From Dryas octopetala (Eukaryota; Streptophyta; Magnoliopsida; Rosales; Rosaceae), in NCBI GenBank assembly GCA_963921425.1, contig OY992835.1:12586001-12650000 (forward strand): a stretch of DNA of 64,000 nucleotides, in the 5' to 3' direction. A program made the translations under genes and the position numbers. Shown piece after piece: positions 34,220-46,100 of this stretch. Each line of letters starts with the position of its first letter. Position 1 is the stretch's first letter. Below the pieces are notes generated by a model. The model had not been told where the DNA came from and ran no database searches. It saw only the letters and a program-made list of their open reading frames with translations.

Positions 34220-37005
34220 CCTTTTTTTTTTTTTTTTTTTTTCTAATTTATAAGAATGAGATAAAATTTGCTTACCACGGTGGTGAGCATCACTACCAAA
34301 GTGTGAGCTTGCCATCTGTCATATATAAGGGTGTGATTTGGATTGGAAAATCCGAACCCGACCGATTTCAATTCGAAATTTTTCAATTTTGGAACGTCTG
34401 AATCAAATTCGAAATCTGAAAATGTCGAATTCTGAAAATTTCGAAAAAAATTGGATTGATATTTAAATGTATCTGTAAATTCCAATCCAATTTGAATTCC
34501 GATCTGAAATTTTTTAAAGGCATTCCAATTTGATATTTTCGAAATTATGTCAATTTATTCCATATTTATATTAATATTATATCATTTATTTAGTTTTTTA
34601 CTATATGTTTCATTAATTTGTTATTTGTTTGAAACATACACATACATGTATATTTTTAAAAAATAACTAATACTATTAATATAAACATATGTATATTATA
34701 AATATAGGTGTATCATAATAACATAAATGCTAACAAAAACACCTACGTACATTTTTTGTACGTGTAATTATTAATTTTTTTTGTTTGTTTTTACTAATAA
34801 CAAAAAGTAACGTAAAGATTCTGATTTTTTATCTGAAAATTTCAAAATTTTGAGAAATCCGAAAAATTCCGAATTGGAATGAGATGTTGAAATTCCGATT
34901 TTTTTGAATGGAAATTGGAATATAAATTTCATTCCGAAATTTTTTGGACTGGAATTGGAACACCCTATTTTCGATCCGATCCGTCCAAAACACACCCCTA
35001 GTCATACACAATAATAATACTAACCATAAGTAATTATTTTCAATTAATATATTAATATAATACACGTGAAATTTGTGACATCAGTCCTCATCACATGACC
35101 TTTTTTTTTTTTTTTTAGTTGTTGTTTATTGGTGGTGTTTTAAATGGGGGGTCACTGAATTCTTACATTTAATTTTGTGTTGTGATTTTTTTAGATTTTT
35201 GTCTTGCTTATAAGAATACACAATTAATCAATCTTGATAAATCATAATCTTAGGGGTTGGTACGTAGTTGTAGAAATAAGTGGATTAAATTCTTACGTTG
35301 AATTTTGAGCTACGAATTTTTAAGATATTTTTTTTTCTAAGTTATAAGAATACATCTTTTTTTTTTTTTTTGTCATGTATAAGAATACACCATTAATCAA
35401 TCATTATTTTAGGGGCAGTAGTACTAGAGATCCCAACTTATTTTTTCAACTTTTCTTTTTTAACTTTTACGACATTCATACATTGGATACTAAAAAATAA
35501 AAAATAAGACCTAAAAAAGAAAATAAAGTACCATGTTCAATAAAATAATGATACATAAGGTAAGAAATAAAAGTTAGAAAAAAAAAAGTTAGGACTCTTA
35601 ACAGGGGTGGAGCTACATGTGGGCCTGAGGTGGCTCCAGCCCCCCCAACCCACATGTATCTCTATACATATTTTAGAAAAAATTCAAAAAAATTTATAAT
35701 TTTTCTAAAAATTTTAAGAAAAAATTATATAATAGCCCCCCACTTAATATTTTTGGATTCTTAGCCTCTCCAAAAAAACATTTCTGGCTTCGCCTCTAAC
35801 TCTTAGCAATTTAGCATTTATTCCTTTTAGGGGTTGGCAGTTGTAGAAACAAGAGGATACATAACACGTGGACTACGAATTAGCACAAAATGTGTTCCGT
35901 TGTTGATGGTGTCGACATTTTTCTAGTATGAAGTAATCTCATATCATGTTTTTTTTTTAATCAAACAATACGGGTGAGGGAAAGAAACTTCAACTCGACC
36001 TGAGGTATAGGAGTAACTGTTTTGAGTTTAAAGTTACAAGCGGTCACTTATATCATATTTCTTTCTTAAGTAGTTAGAGAGGTCATATTTGGTATCACAG
36101 ACCCATTTATTTGGGATACATATATATTTGGAATCATTTTTTGGGACCCTTAACATTATTGTATAAATAAATTGAGCCTCACCTTTATTTAAAAAGTGAT
36201 ACAAAATTGTAGTACAATTAATTTTATCCTTTTCTTTCTTTGTCAAAGTGAACTTTGAAAAATTTGAAAAAATAATCCAAATTTGACCATTTAAAAGACA
36301 TTAATTCAGTTACAACTTGTCCGCGATTCCTAAACACTACCACCTCAAGCTGTTCTAGGCTAACTAGTGACATGCTCGCAATCTCGTCTCCGAATTAGTT
36401 ACTAAACTTGTCTGACATATTGCATATCTTCATACATTGTAGTTCTGACTGCCCCAAAGTGAAAAACACTGCATTGTGCAGTAGGTGATGGATATATATC
36501 CTAAACTAGATTATTTAGAACTTTGGAAGATAGTCAAGGTAGTTGGTGAATGAAAATTATAAAGTGGTGTTCACAGAAGGGAAAGCCAAATAGATTAATT
36601 AATGCCTTTTCTATGGACATAAGTCACAACTTTTGAAAAGTGCATAGGTAGGCACCAGTCTGTGAGGTTTCTTGCCCTTTGGTTTGAACATGTCATATCT
36701 TTGAATGAGTACGTTATGTCTATTCTAATTCAACTAAAGGGCACGTCACTCATTTCTATAAGAGGCATTTGTCTTTTATAAAAGGGTTACAAATCAGTTT
36801 GTCATGGAACCAATTTTCACTTTCTATATAAAAGTCTGATGAAGAAAGTTCAACATCTTTCTTGTTTGTTGGAGTCTTGTGATTTGACGTGCTACTATTA
36901 TAAGAACATGATCGTTGTATTTTAAGCGATAAGCGCCAATTGACCGTAGCATCAGTGAGCTAGCATAATTCATCTTGAGGACATAGTGTCAAACACTAGC
37001 CTTGA
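34220..37005. repeat. 2-kb tandem duplication, copy B (with hAT insertion)
   Basis: Second copy of the unit at 32188-34216, longer by 675 bp because of the insertion at 34326-35000. Small differences (a missing ATTATTGTT near 36070, added TA steps near 36715) show that the copies have diverged modestly. Copy B keeps the GTGAAATTTGTGACATCAG segment that copy A has lost before GTGACC at 32343. Confidence 0.85.
34326..35000. mobile_element. hAT-type MITE with 8-bp target-site duplication
   Basis: The 675-bp insert begins TAAGGGTGTGATTTGGATTGG and ends, reversed, TAGGGGTGTGTTTTGGACGG. It is bordered by GTCATATA (34318-34325) and GTCATACA (35001-35008). The intact empty site GTCATACG lies in copy A at 32278-32285. 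Both the 8-bp duplication and the TARGGGTG end are as expected of hAT transposons. Inside it is rich in GAAATTTTC words and has no transposase. Confidence 0.85.
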
Positions 37006-37659
37006 CAAATTTTAGAGATATTTCTAACCTTTTCTCTATTTTATATCTAATGTGATTTATATTTTGCATTAAATTTTGTATTAATGTGAACTATTTCCTC
37101 AAAAAAAAAATATATATATATATACATATATATACAGCAATTAAACTTATTTAATTTTTCCAACACCTCGCTTCCAAGCCAATAATGATCGGGGAACATA
37201 ACAATGATCTAATTAATTCTAAACAAGTTAGAGAAGTCGAGACCAATATCACTCTATAATTAACCTAGTTCCCAAACAGTTTCTAGTTAAGCGTGTTATC
37301 AATTGGACATTGATAATAATAAAAACTAGCACGTTTTGTGTCTGCTCAATTGGATGCACTTAGGAATCCTTAATCAGGTGGAATGCAATTATTATGCAAT
37401 AGACACCGATAGACACCGTTGGGAAAATACATGTGTGCATATGGTATATATTAGTCCTTGGTAATCTATGTCAATTAACTAACTTTAGAGTTTCAAATAT
37501 CTAACTCTCAAGTAATGCTTGATTTCCATTGAGAAGTGATCAAATCTTCCTCGAACAGTATTTAAACCCTATCAAATTGTGCTAGAGAGTAATTCAAGCA
37601 TTATTCCATGAGAACTGAAACGTGCTACTTAAGAGTTTAGATATCTAAAATTTTAATAA
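37006..37659. other. Intergenic DNA, no gene seen
   Basis: AT-rich, with a TA microsatellite near 37112-37130 and a short direct repeat, ATAGACACCG, at 37400 and 37410. No recognisable coding sequence. Confidence 0.4.
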
Positions 37660-38330
37660 ATTAAAAAAATTTTGCCTAATTTTTTAATTTTTCCAAACTA
37701 GAACTAATAATTATCAAACTCTTTTTCATCCTCTCTCTCTTCTATCACTTCTTTTCACACTTTCCTCTAATTTTTCTCCATTTTTTAAATGAATTTATTT
37801 CTCCATCTTTAATTAAAACAAAAAATAAATAAATAATTATTAACAAATGGGCCTAGTCATTTTATTGGTCACAATTGGAAAGATGCAGGTTCGGATTTCT
37901 CTTTTTAAATTATTGTCTTGATAGGTGAATCTAGCGTTATAAAGGAAAAAATAAAACCTTAAAAGAAAAAGGAAATATCCTTCCAGTAAAGTAATGACAC
38001 ATCAGGTGGGATACAAATGTGGAAAAAAAAAAAATGTGGAACAATTAGCGTTATTGGAAAAAATGATTCTAGTTAAACTCCAAAATTACAGTGTGCATGT
38101 GCTATGGCAGATTGGCCCTGACGTACTAGGCACATCGCCATTGACCATGGCGAGTAGCCATATTTTGTTCGAATTTTCCTTGAAAGAAAAAAGGACTTGA
38201 AGCTAATTGCAAATTTGGTTGAAATAGACTCTCACTGTAAAGGAAAAGTCCAGACTCAACCACCATTTTTTCACCTAGAATATCTTGGAAAAAAAGTATT
38301 GTTTGTTGGGGTTTTCATAGTGTACTTCAT

Positions 38331-38340
<10 letters not shown>
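37660..38340. repeat. Second segmental duplication, copy 1
   Basis: It matches 40690-41290 in order and orientation: ATGGGCCTAGTCATT, CCCTGACGTACTAGGCA, GGTTGAAATAGACT, GAGGAAAAGTC/AGGAAAAGTC and GACTCAACCACCAT. Similarity is moderate. The copies bracket the Copia fragment, the CCR fragment and the TRIM-like element. Confidence 0.65.
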
Positions 38341-38361
<21 letters not shown>

Positions 38362-38939
38362 TAAACGTCTAATATATTCAAATTTTCTTATGGATTTATG
38401 GATGTAGAAAAATACAGATTAATTCAGAAAGTATTGTGAATCTATGTTTCCTTTTGTCCGCGCAATCTTGAATTTATAATATATAACTAAAATTAAAAGT
38501 CAAACAAAAAATTTAGAAAAATATGCCGAAGACCTAACAGCCAAGACCCTATAAGATATAAAAACCAATTCATGATTTATTTTCATTTCTTTGGCTTTTC
38601 AATTCCCAAATTCTGGATAACCCCCCCACCTGTACAGCCGTTCAGGTATAACAAGAAATTAGCTTTTCAAAGATGTGAAATCACCGTATCAATGACTCTC
38701 ACCAACAATCCATGAATCACTTTATCAGTTGAGTAATATAATAGCATCACATAAAAAATTCTATCATACACACACTTTTGGCATACAAACACACTGTATA
38801 AAACATTTCTACCTAAACCAAAAAAGAAAAGGTATAAACGTTTCTACCTATTTATATAACTAAAAGTGTGTGTTATCATGAATACTGAATTAATTAAGGT
38901 ATGGTTTTCAGAATTTCAGTTTTGTAACTAAGTTTCAAC

Positions 38940-39008
38940 CCACACATGCCTTGCTCACCAAAAAAACCAACACATGCCTTGCTCACCAAAAAAACCAACA
39001 TATGCCTT
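38940..39008 (+). repeat. Short tandem repeat, about 2.3 units of 30 bp
   Basis: ACACATGCCTTGCTCACCAAA occurs at about 38942 and 38972, and a third partial unit ACATATGCCTTGGTGA follows. Replication slippage is the likely origin. Confidence 0.8.
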
Positions 39009-39239
39009 GGTGATTTGACCCGATATGTTACTTTCAGATATGCGCCAGAAGCTAATTTGCATGAGCTTTAAACATCAAATTAAGTGAAAAGAGAAAAAGA
39101 AAATCAAAAGGCACTCTTAACAACATATGGTGGGACAAAGTTCATAGAATACATACAACTTAACCTAATTTACAAGACTTACTCCCCACATTTTATTTTG
39201 TTGCTCTAATTTGTATGCTTTTCATACACTATAAGAGAT

Positions 39240-39600
39240 TTTTTTTTTTTTTTTTTGCAATATAACTCGATTACTATGGACATGCATTATAGCTGAAAGA
39301 TTAATTGGCCACTCAAATTGGACAACAAAGGAGAGAAGAAGCCGAATGGTGAGTGGTTTGGCTACAGGGCTAAAGGTTTCAGAAAAATTCAACCCATTAT
39401 GCTGATGGTAGCCCTTTGCTACCAAACGAGGCTTGTACCATTCAATACTAATCAATAGATCCATCAGAAAGATGCTTAATCCGGAAAACCCATTTGCAGC
39501 CTACAACATTAATTAACGAGGGTAGGAGTATATGGCCGGGACTAGGGTCCATGTTCTTGTTTATTGTAAAGCCTGAAATTTAGATTGCATAGCGTTGTAC
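39240..39600 (-). pseudogene. Ty1/Copia polyprotein fragment (reverse transcriptase), broken
   Basis: Minus-strand translations in shifted frames give, in order, an AMQSKFQALQ-TRTWTLVP segment, GCKWVFRIKHLSDGSID and YKPRLVAKGYHQ followed by ETFSPVAKP. These are the hallmark start of the Copia reverse transcriptase domain (RVT_2). Stops and frameshifts separate the pieces: a TAA inside the first segment, a frameshift before GCKWVF, and a TAG-TATTGA interruption before YKPRL. The catalytic YVDD region is absent. It is a dead 5' fragment of the RT domain without LTRs next to it. Confidence 0.85.
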
Positions 39601-39924
39601 CAATTTGAATCTTTGGCAGCTTAATTGGTTGTTAATTGGTGTAGTTGATTGGAGGTAATTAAGTAAGAAGGGTTTTAAGCTTGTACATACCCAATTTGGC
39701 CCTTGTCTGCATGGGGTGAGATATGATGGAAGAGGAGGGATACGGGTTGGGAGAGAAACAAATCTTCTGATGACAATTTTCAAATATCTTGTCTATTTTT
39801 GTAGACAAGATAATTAAGCTTAATTATAAATTTATAACTCATAATGAGTATTATCCATGGCGCTGTTTGATTGTTGGTTAGTGACATTGTGTATATTGAA
39901 GTAGTGAGAATTATTATATGTCAC

Positions 39925-40067
39925 GTACGTTGAAATTCTTGCAAAATTCACGATCACTCCAACAAGACTCATCGACCACCACATCGGGACCCCTGTTCAG
40001 GTCCATGTACACTGCACCAATTGACGACCTGAACACCACGCGTCGAACCTTGGCTTCCGCCGCTGCA
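39925..40067 (-). pseudogene. Cinnamoyl-CoA reductase exon-3 fragment
   Basis: Read on the minus strand it encodes [20 protein letters not shown], then [20 protein letters not shown], matching residues 121-161 of the CCR at 25523-30162 with a few changes (Q125R, T130R, T139N region). Beyond the donor side the match seems to continue into intron 3 (TAATTAAGCTTAATTATxA at 39810 against 28011). Homology stops abruptly at GCTGCAA, where the TRIM-like sequence begins. The other four exons and the KNWYCYGK motif were not found nearby. It cannot make an enzyme. Confidence 0.85.
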
Positions 40068-40075
40068 ACACAACA

Positions 40076-40522
40076 CGTATCAGAGCCTTGGGTTTGAATC
40101 CTCCATCCCTCAGTTTTCTTTGTTTTTGTCTTTGTCAGTATATGTCTGTTCTCCACGTGTAGGCTGGTTAGGACTAAATGTGAGGGAGGGTGTTAGTTTG
40201 ATATACATATATTGTTGACCTATTCCCTCACAAAGCTTTTGGGGCTCAATAGTTGTCTAACATTGTTAGCTTGACATACTCGGTTAGCTCATTCCTTGAT
40301 AGATTAAGCTTTTGGAGTTCAGTAGTTGTCTAATATGATATCATAACCTTGTTTGCAGGAGGCCAATTTAAGTTTTTGGGATACAATGATTGTCTAACAT
40401 GGTATCTCTCCACGTGTAAGTTGGGGCTACACGTACATGAGGGAGAGTGTTAGATTGATATACATATATTGTTGGATTATTCCTTAATAGCTTAAGTTTT
40501 TTGGGCATAATGGTTGTCTAAT
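40076..40522 (+). mobile_element. TRIM/SMART-like miniature LTR element, tandem form
   Basis: A tRNA-iMet-type primer-binding remnant GTATCAGAGCC (40078) is followed by a roughly 100-bp internal part ending in the purine tract GAGGGAGGG. A block starting TGTTAGTTTGATATACATAT (40191) and ending GTCTAACA (40399) follows, then TGGTATC (a second primer-site start), a short internal part with CCACGTGTA and GAGGGAGAG, and another TGTTAGATTGATATACATAT (40448) ending at GTCTAATA. The 40191-40399 block itself holds about three roughly 70-bp subunits, each running TGTTAG..TCTAAYA. The layout LTR-PBS-short spacer-PPT-LTR without coding sequence fits TRIM elements. Confidence 0.5.
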
Positions 40523-40689
40523 AGATTAAGACTTCTTTGTGTTAGTTTAGGTATATGATTTAGTCAATTTTAGGGAATTGATGAGTTTTAAGATAAAACT
40601 GATCATTTCCTTAAAACTGATAATTTCCCTAAATCTGTTAGGATTATCCTTTAAATCCGTATGTTAAGGACTTTTCAGTCTAAAGCCTT

Positions 40690-41290
40690 TTTCTTTCTCC
40701 ATTTTTTAAGATAAAATTTCTTTGTCCATCTTCATTAAAACAAAGAAGAGGGGAAAAAAATTCCAAAATATGGTCTAGTCATTGTTAATGGTTATAATTG
40801 GTAACATGCCTCATTTAGATTTCCTTTAAATTTATGGTCGTGATTGGTGAATTTAGTTTCATTAAAAAAAAAAAAAAAAAAGTGATTTTACATAAAAATT
40901 ACAGTATGCGCCATGGGTAGTTGACCCTGACGTACTAGGCATACCGTGGCCATGTTATGTTTGAATGTTTTTTTTTTTCTTTTTTAGTTAGAAGAAAAAA
41001 TTGAGAAAATTAATGGAATAGAAAATAAAAATTACCAAATGGGCCTAGTCATTATTCTTAAGTTTGGATTCTTTATGCATAAAGCAATTCTTTTATATTA
41101 AAGAAAAATTGAAGGCTAATTGAGCAAATTTTGGTTGAAATAGACTTTACCGCAGAGGAAAAGTCAAGACTCAACCACCATATATTTTTTGAACTAGAAA
41201 ATGGAAAGAAGAATTGTTGAGGTAAAGGGGGGTTTTCAAAGAGTCTTTTTTTTTTTTTTTTTTTGCCACTTTCAAAGATAGTCTTAAACC
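40690..41290. repeat. Second segmental duplication, copy 2
   Basis: Partner of 37660-38340 with the same landmark order. The phrase GGCCTAGTCATT-like occurs twice here (40770 and 41041), so part of this copy is itself duplicated. Confidence 0.6.
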
Positions 41291-43193
41291 TACCCTGAAT
41301 GCCTCAACACTAAACTCCAAGTTCTTAAAACAATTTTTTTTTCCTAGGCAAAAACTCTTAAAGGTAATCCTAACAGATTTAAAATTCTCTTATGAATTCA
41401 TGAATGTAACCCATAGAACACCCAAAAAGTATAATGAATTTATTTTCTTACATGTTCACATATTCTCTAGAGGCAATCGAATTCATCTCTTATTGGTTCA
41501 TCTAGTAGGATAAAATCTTTTGTTGCAGCTGCTACAATGAGTCTACTTTTAGTACACTATCTGTGATATTGTTTTAATTTCTATACTTTTTTCTTTTTTT
41601 TTCATATTTCATTTCTATTATATGAGTAAAACTTATGTGTAACGAATGCATACATATATTTTGTCTATCTCTCTTAATCTCTCATACATGCTAGATGACG
41701 TGATGATGTATAGACACATTGAATACTCGTAATGTGGCACATGCCTATAGCTCTTCAAACATCAGTACTGTTTATGAGGCAAAAGCTCTCAACATTTTCT
41801 GATTACAATGGCCCTGTTTCGTGCAACAGATTAGACTGAACTGAATTATATTTTCAAACAGTGTTGGATTGGATTTAATACTATCTTATGTTTCATGCAA
41901 TTCTTGAATAATCTATATAGTATTGTCTTCTGTTTGGTGCATAATCGGGCAGGATATGATTAACTTTCAAATTTAGATTATTGTAAACCCAATTCCATGT
42001 ATCCATATTCAAACTGTAAATTACATGAATGCTACAAAATGCAAATAAAGATAAGAAAAATGATAGAAATTTACACATCAAACACAAATTGAATCTGATT
42101 GAGATCATATATATAAAAGAGTGGGGCTTTTAGCTCCAGTTACAGAACACCTACTTCCCACATTAACGACAAGAATTCGATTCTTACCCTCTCTCTCCCC
42201 TGAATAAAAAAGAATATTCTGAAGAACATCAAAAATTCAAATCCCAGATTCCAAACAATGCAGACCAGGAAGCGATCAAAACAAGAACAAAGTGTGCACT
42301 GACTGACTTTCATTATCCAACAATCTGGTCCATTTTATTGAGCAATGAAGTAAAAGCTATGAGATGAGACAGTATAGTAGTAAGAAATGAGAACATAGAA
42401 AAGAAGAGCAAAAGCCTCTGACTGAGTGATCGCAACTAAAATGAACGAAATATTTACAGAGAATTGAATGAAAGTATGAGTGAGAGAGCGGAGAGGAGAG
42501 GGTAGTACCTGGTAGTAAATGCCAGACCCTCACTTCAGGATGCCTATTCTTTGTTGTCCTACTTAAGCCCACCAAATGCTTGGTACCATTTAAACCCAGC
42601 CTTATCAACCGGTTAAAATAACACCATCTAGTCCCTGTGTTTTGCTTTAAGTTGGACTGACTATCCAGTCCAAGGGAGAGCCAAACACTGGACTAGTGTA
42701 AAATAGCCTAGTGGAAAGCTCCTCAACATTTTCTGCTTTTAATATGACTTGATTATAATGTTCCATTCTTCCCTGAGATTGCATATCAGTGACATATATA
42801 TTTATACTCATATAGCGTTCATATATGATATCATACAGTACTCATGTTTGAAGGCAAAGGACATCATACGTAATGGGAAAAAGCACAAACTAAGGAAGAG
42901 CCAACACGCATTTTGTAACAAAGAGTTTATAAATTAACTTTTATAAAACCAACATCAGGGGGGAAAAAACCACTGTATGCATGTTTCTGTGTCTACAAAA
43001 TGAACAAAACAGAGGCTAACCGACAATTTCGGTACTAGTGCAAACATCATGCATCGGAAGGCGAAAAGCCACTGGATGCATGTTTCTGTGTCTACAAAAG
43101 GAACAAAACAAAGACTAACCAACCCTTTTATACTAGAGCAAAAATCATGCGGTTTTGAGCCTCCCCATCACTACCTGTCATCTCTTCCTCTCT
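41291..43193. other. Intergenic DNA and PDS5 3' flank
   Basis: A direct repeat AAAGCTC(C)TCAACATTTTCTG occurs at 41782 and 42716 and flanks about 0.9 kb that begins GGCCCTGTTTCGTGCAAC; this may be an inserted element, but the ends are not convincingly inverted. At about 42970-43150 a roughly 100-bp unit (ACTGxATGCATGTTTCTGTG, TCTACAAAAxGAACAAAACA) is tandemly duplicated within the likely 3' UTR of the PDS5 gene. No other gene was recognised. Confidence 0.45.
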
Positions 43194-46100
43194 TTACACG
43201 GCCTTGTCTAACTCAGGCGTAGGGAAGGATCTTGCATTCTTTGCACCCTTGCTCAATTCTATCAGTTCTTTGGCACATTCCTCACCAGAAGGTTCAATAT
43301 CAACTTTGGGACTCCCTTCCGTAGACAAAGTCACAGTCTCAGGTGTGATCTGTGTAGAGTCAATACCAGTCTTCATATCTACCTTCACTTCGCCAGCAGA
43401 TATTTGTCCATCATCCTTCAATCTGTCATTTTCCTTGGGTTGGTCATCCTTAGGTTCAGCATCAACTGTAGGCTCATCAAGTGTAGAATGATCTGTAGAT
43501 TTACTGCCGGACTTCATAACAATGGATATGCAAGCTGAGACTCCACTTCTAGATATCCTTCAAAAAAGTTTTAGTTAAGGACCAAAAACAAATTACACTG
43601 CATGACAGTATGCAAACAACCAACTCCTCAGGCTTGTTGGTTAAATGCTCATGTGGTATCATCAAGGGCAAAGGTTTAAGAGTAGGTGAAAGAGGAAGAA
43701 AGTATAGAAACCAACCTTTTTGAGGACAAACCAGCGTTTGATTGTTTGGATGACTCTGATTTTGTTTTCCGTCTTCTCTTCTGAGGTCTGATCAAAATGC
43801 ACAACCAAATGATAAATAAGATCAAACATATACAGGGAAGCAGCCACAGAATGCTAGGTGAGGCAAACCATTTAGGATTATGAACAGTGATTTCTGAGCA
43901 ATCTTACGATGCATGAAAATTTTGACTGTACTGAATTTAAAGGTGTGCTTTTTCGCATTGCCAGTGTTAATTACTTTGAAAAGTTAGAACATTCTACTCT
44001 GTAATAACTATTCACGTCTGCATTATTATAACAGTCACTAAAAGGAAGCAAAAATAAATTGACAAAAAGTTATAGTGACACACTACATTCAAAATTGTCA
44101 CAATTATGGGAGCCAGCAAGTGCCATATAATTGTCAACTCATTGCGATGAATATTCCAAAAAAAACCTTGTCCATGTATTTGTCTAAATCCCTAAAGAAT
44201 CAAAACCAAGGATTTGTCCAGCACATAACAAGGGAACTTCTGGAGTAAATATGACTAGAAAGATTGGTTTTGGTTCACATAACCGTAAAAAATGCAGCAA
44301 AAAAGAATCAACCAAGAAAACTGGATTTTCCATTAAAGCAGCTGAAAGAATCAATTTCACACACCAGTTTAACCATAAAGACAAACACTTGTCAGAGGCA
44401 CAACTAATAAAACTGAAGTTTAAATAAACTGCATGATACAGCAGTCCTCTGAGAGAAAGACTGATATTATTGAAAGAATAAAACTTACCTATCAGACGAA
44501 GAATCAGGATTTGGCAGATCGTTATTTTGGCCCTGTTGTAGAGACAGCGAAATTACGCAGGACAATTTTTTAGAATAAGTTAATAAAAATATAAACAAAA
44601 GAAAAGTACAATTTAAGCATAGCACATACAACGGGCAAGATATCATCTCCAATCAGTTGCCAACGTTGCTTTCTGAGGTTTAGATTTTCTTCATCCCCAT
44701 CAGCATACAACACCTGTGCAAGAAGTCATTAAGCAAAGAAAAATTTAAAAACAAAAATATGCATAATGCTGGACACAGATTATGAAAGGAACCATAATTG
44801 AGGTTAAAACGAGAGAAGTAAGGCATCAAATCGGATAATGTGCCACACAGACTGACTCAGAGGAGTGCTGTGATTCAAGTTGATGTTGAGGACCAAGAAG
44901 ATCATGGTCAAGGGCTCAAGGACACCTAGTACTTGGGAGATCTTCACTCCAATAGTTTGAACTCACTTTTTGATACACAAAAGAAAACAAATAAAAAAGC
45001 ATGAAGACCAGAAAGCCGACTCACCAAGTGCTTCTTTTTAGAAGCGTTGTAAGAATAAACAACACCTTCATAAAACCTGCGCAGAGTAGGAAATTTCATA
45101 TAAGAAAACAATGAATTGGAACTTTTACTCAAGTGCTACTGTGCTACAAATGACTACCTTTAAACATTGAACAAATGACTAGCTTTAAATTAGTGGGGCC
45201 AAATAAAGAAAACATTGAACAAATGACTTGAACCCCAAGAGGTGGTAGTACACTCAGCAATTGCATTATTCTGGATCTTCTGGCAGCTTGGGAAGCCAGA
45301 AATTCACCGAAAAGGTGTCTAGTGAAGTCAAAACCAGTAATTAAATAACACAAGAAAACCTCCTGCAAGTCATGGTCAAACTAGTGGCTTCTTTTGTTGG
45401 GTTAACTTCAGAGTTTGATATGGTAATATGTTTCCTCCGCAAAAAAGCTCAAGATAATAAACCACTAAATCACCCTTCTCCATTATGCTACCAAAGAGCT
45501 TGACCCAGGATAAAAGAAACAAAACCAAATTTACAGTAATATCCTGTTTACAATCCTCAAATTACTAAATCATATTATTAGCATATATGCATTTAAATGA
45601 AAGTACAATCCAGAATCCCTTTTTTCATTTTGGAATAATTCATTTGCATTAAATCAACCCAAGTGTTGTCCCTTAAACTATCATGATGCATACACTGCAC
45701 TTCCAAGCTTCCATGCCCACAATTCACCAAAATGGAAGCCCCACCAATTGCTTTTCTTCTTTGTATTGCTGCACTGGGTTTCTCATCTTTTAAACAGTTG
45801 ATGTCAATTTTATCATATGCTAACTGTAATACCATCTTGTAATGTAGGTTATTTGGCTGGAAAGGAAAAAAAAAAAAAAAAAATTTTGAAAACAAGATTG
45901 AGGATGGCCAGGACTTACTATGGGCATCAGTTACTTTAGAATTTAGGGACCTCTTATTCTTGGCTATTATGTTTGATTGGAAAGCTGCCGCAAAGTTAAC
46001 AATTAAAATGATAAGGATTTAAGTTTTCCTGTAATGGTTTGGCTTGTTTGTAACTCTTTGTTCTGTTTGTTGTCTGGTTGTCTTAAGCTTTCTTGATGTA

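Noticed and set aside
32188..37005. The 2-kb direct repeats as LTRs of one retrotransposon
   Set aside because: The copies abut each other with no internal coding region, lack TG..CA ends, and show no primer-binding site or purine tract between them. A partial third copy lies before them. Tandem duplication explains this better.
40090..40110. GGGTTTGAATCC as the B box of a tRNA gene
   Set aside because: No matching acceptor stem, A box or anticodon arm surrounds it. It fits better as sequence following a retroelement primer-binding site.
41782..42736. A 0.9-kb transposon between two 20-bp direct repeats
   Set aside because: The direct repeat is longer than usual target duplications and I could not find matching inverted ends, so it is mentioned only as a possible insertion.
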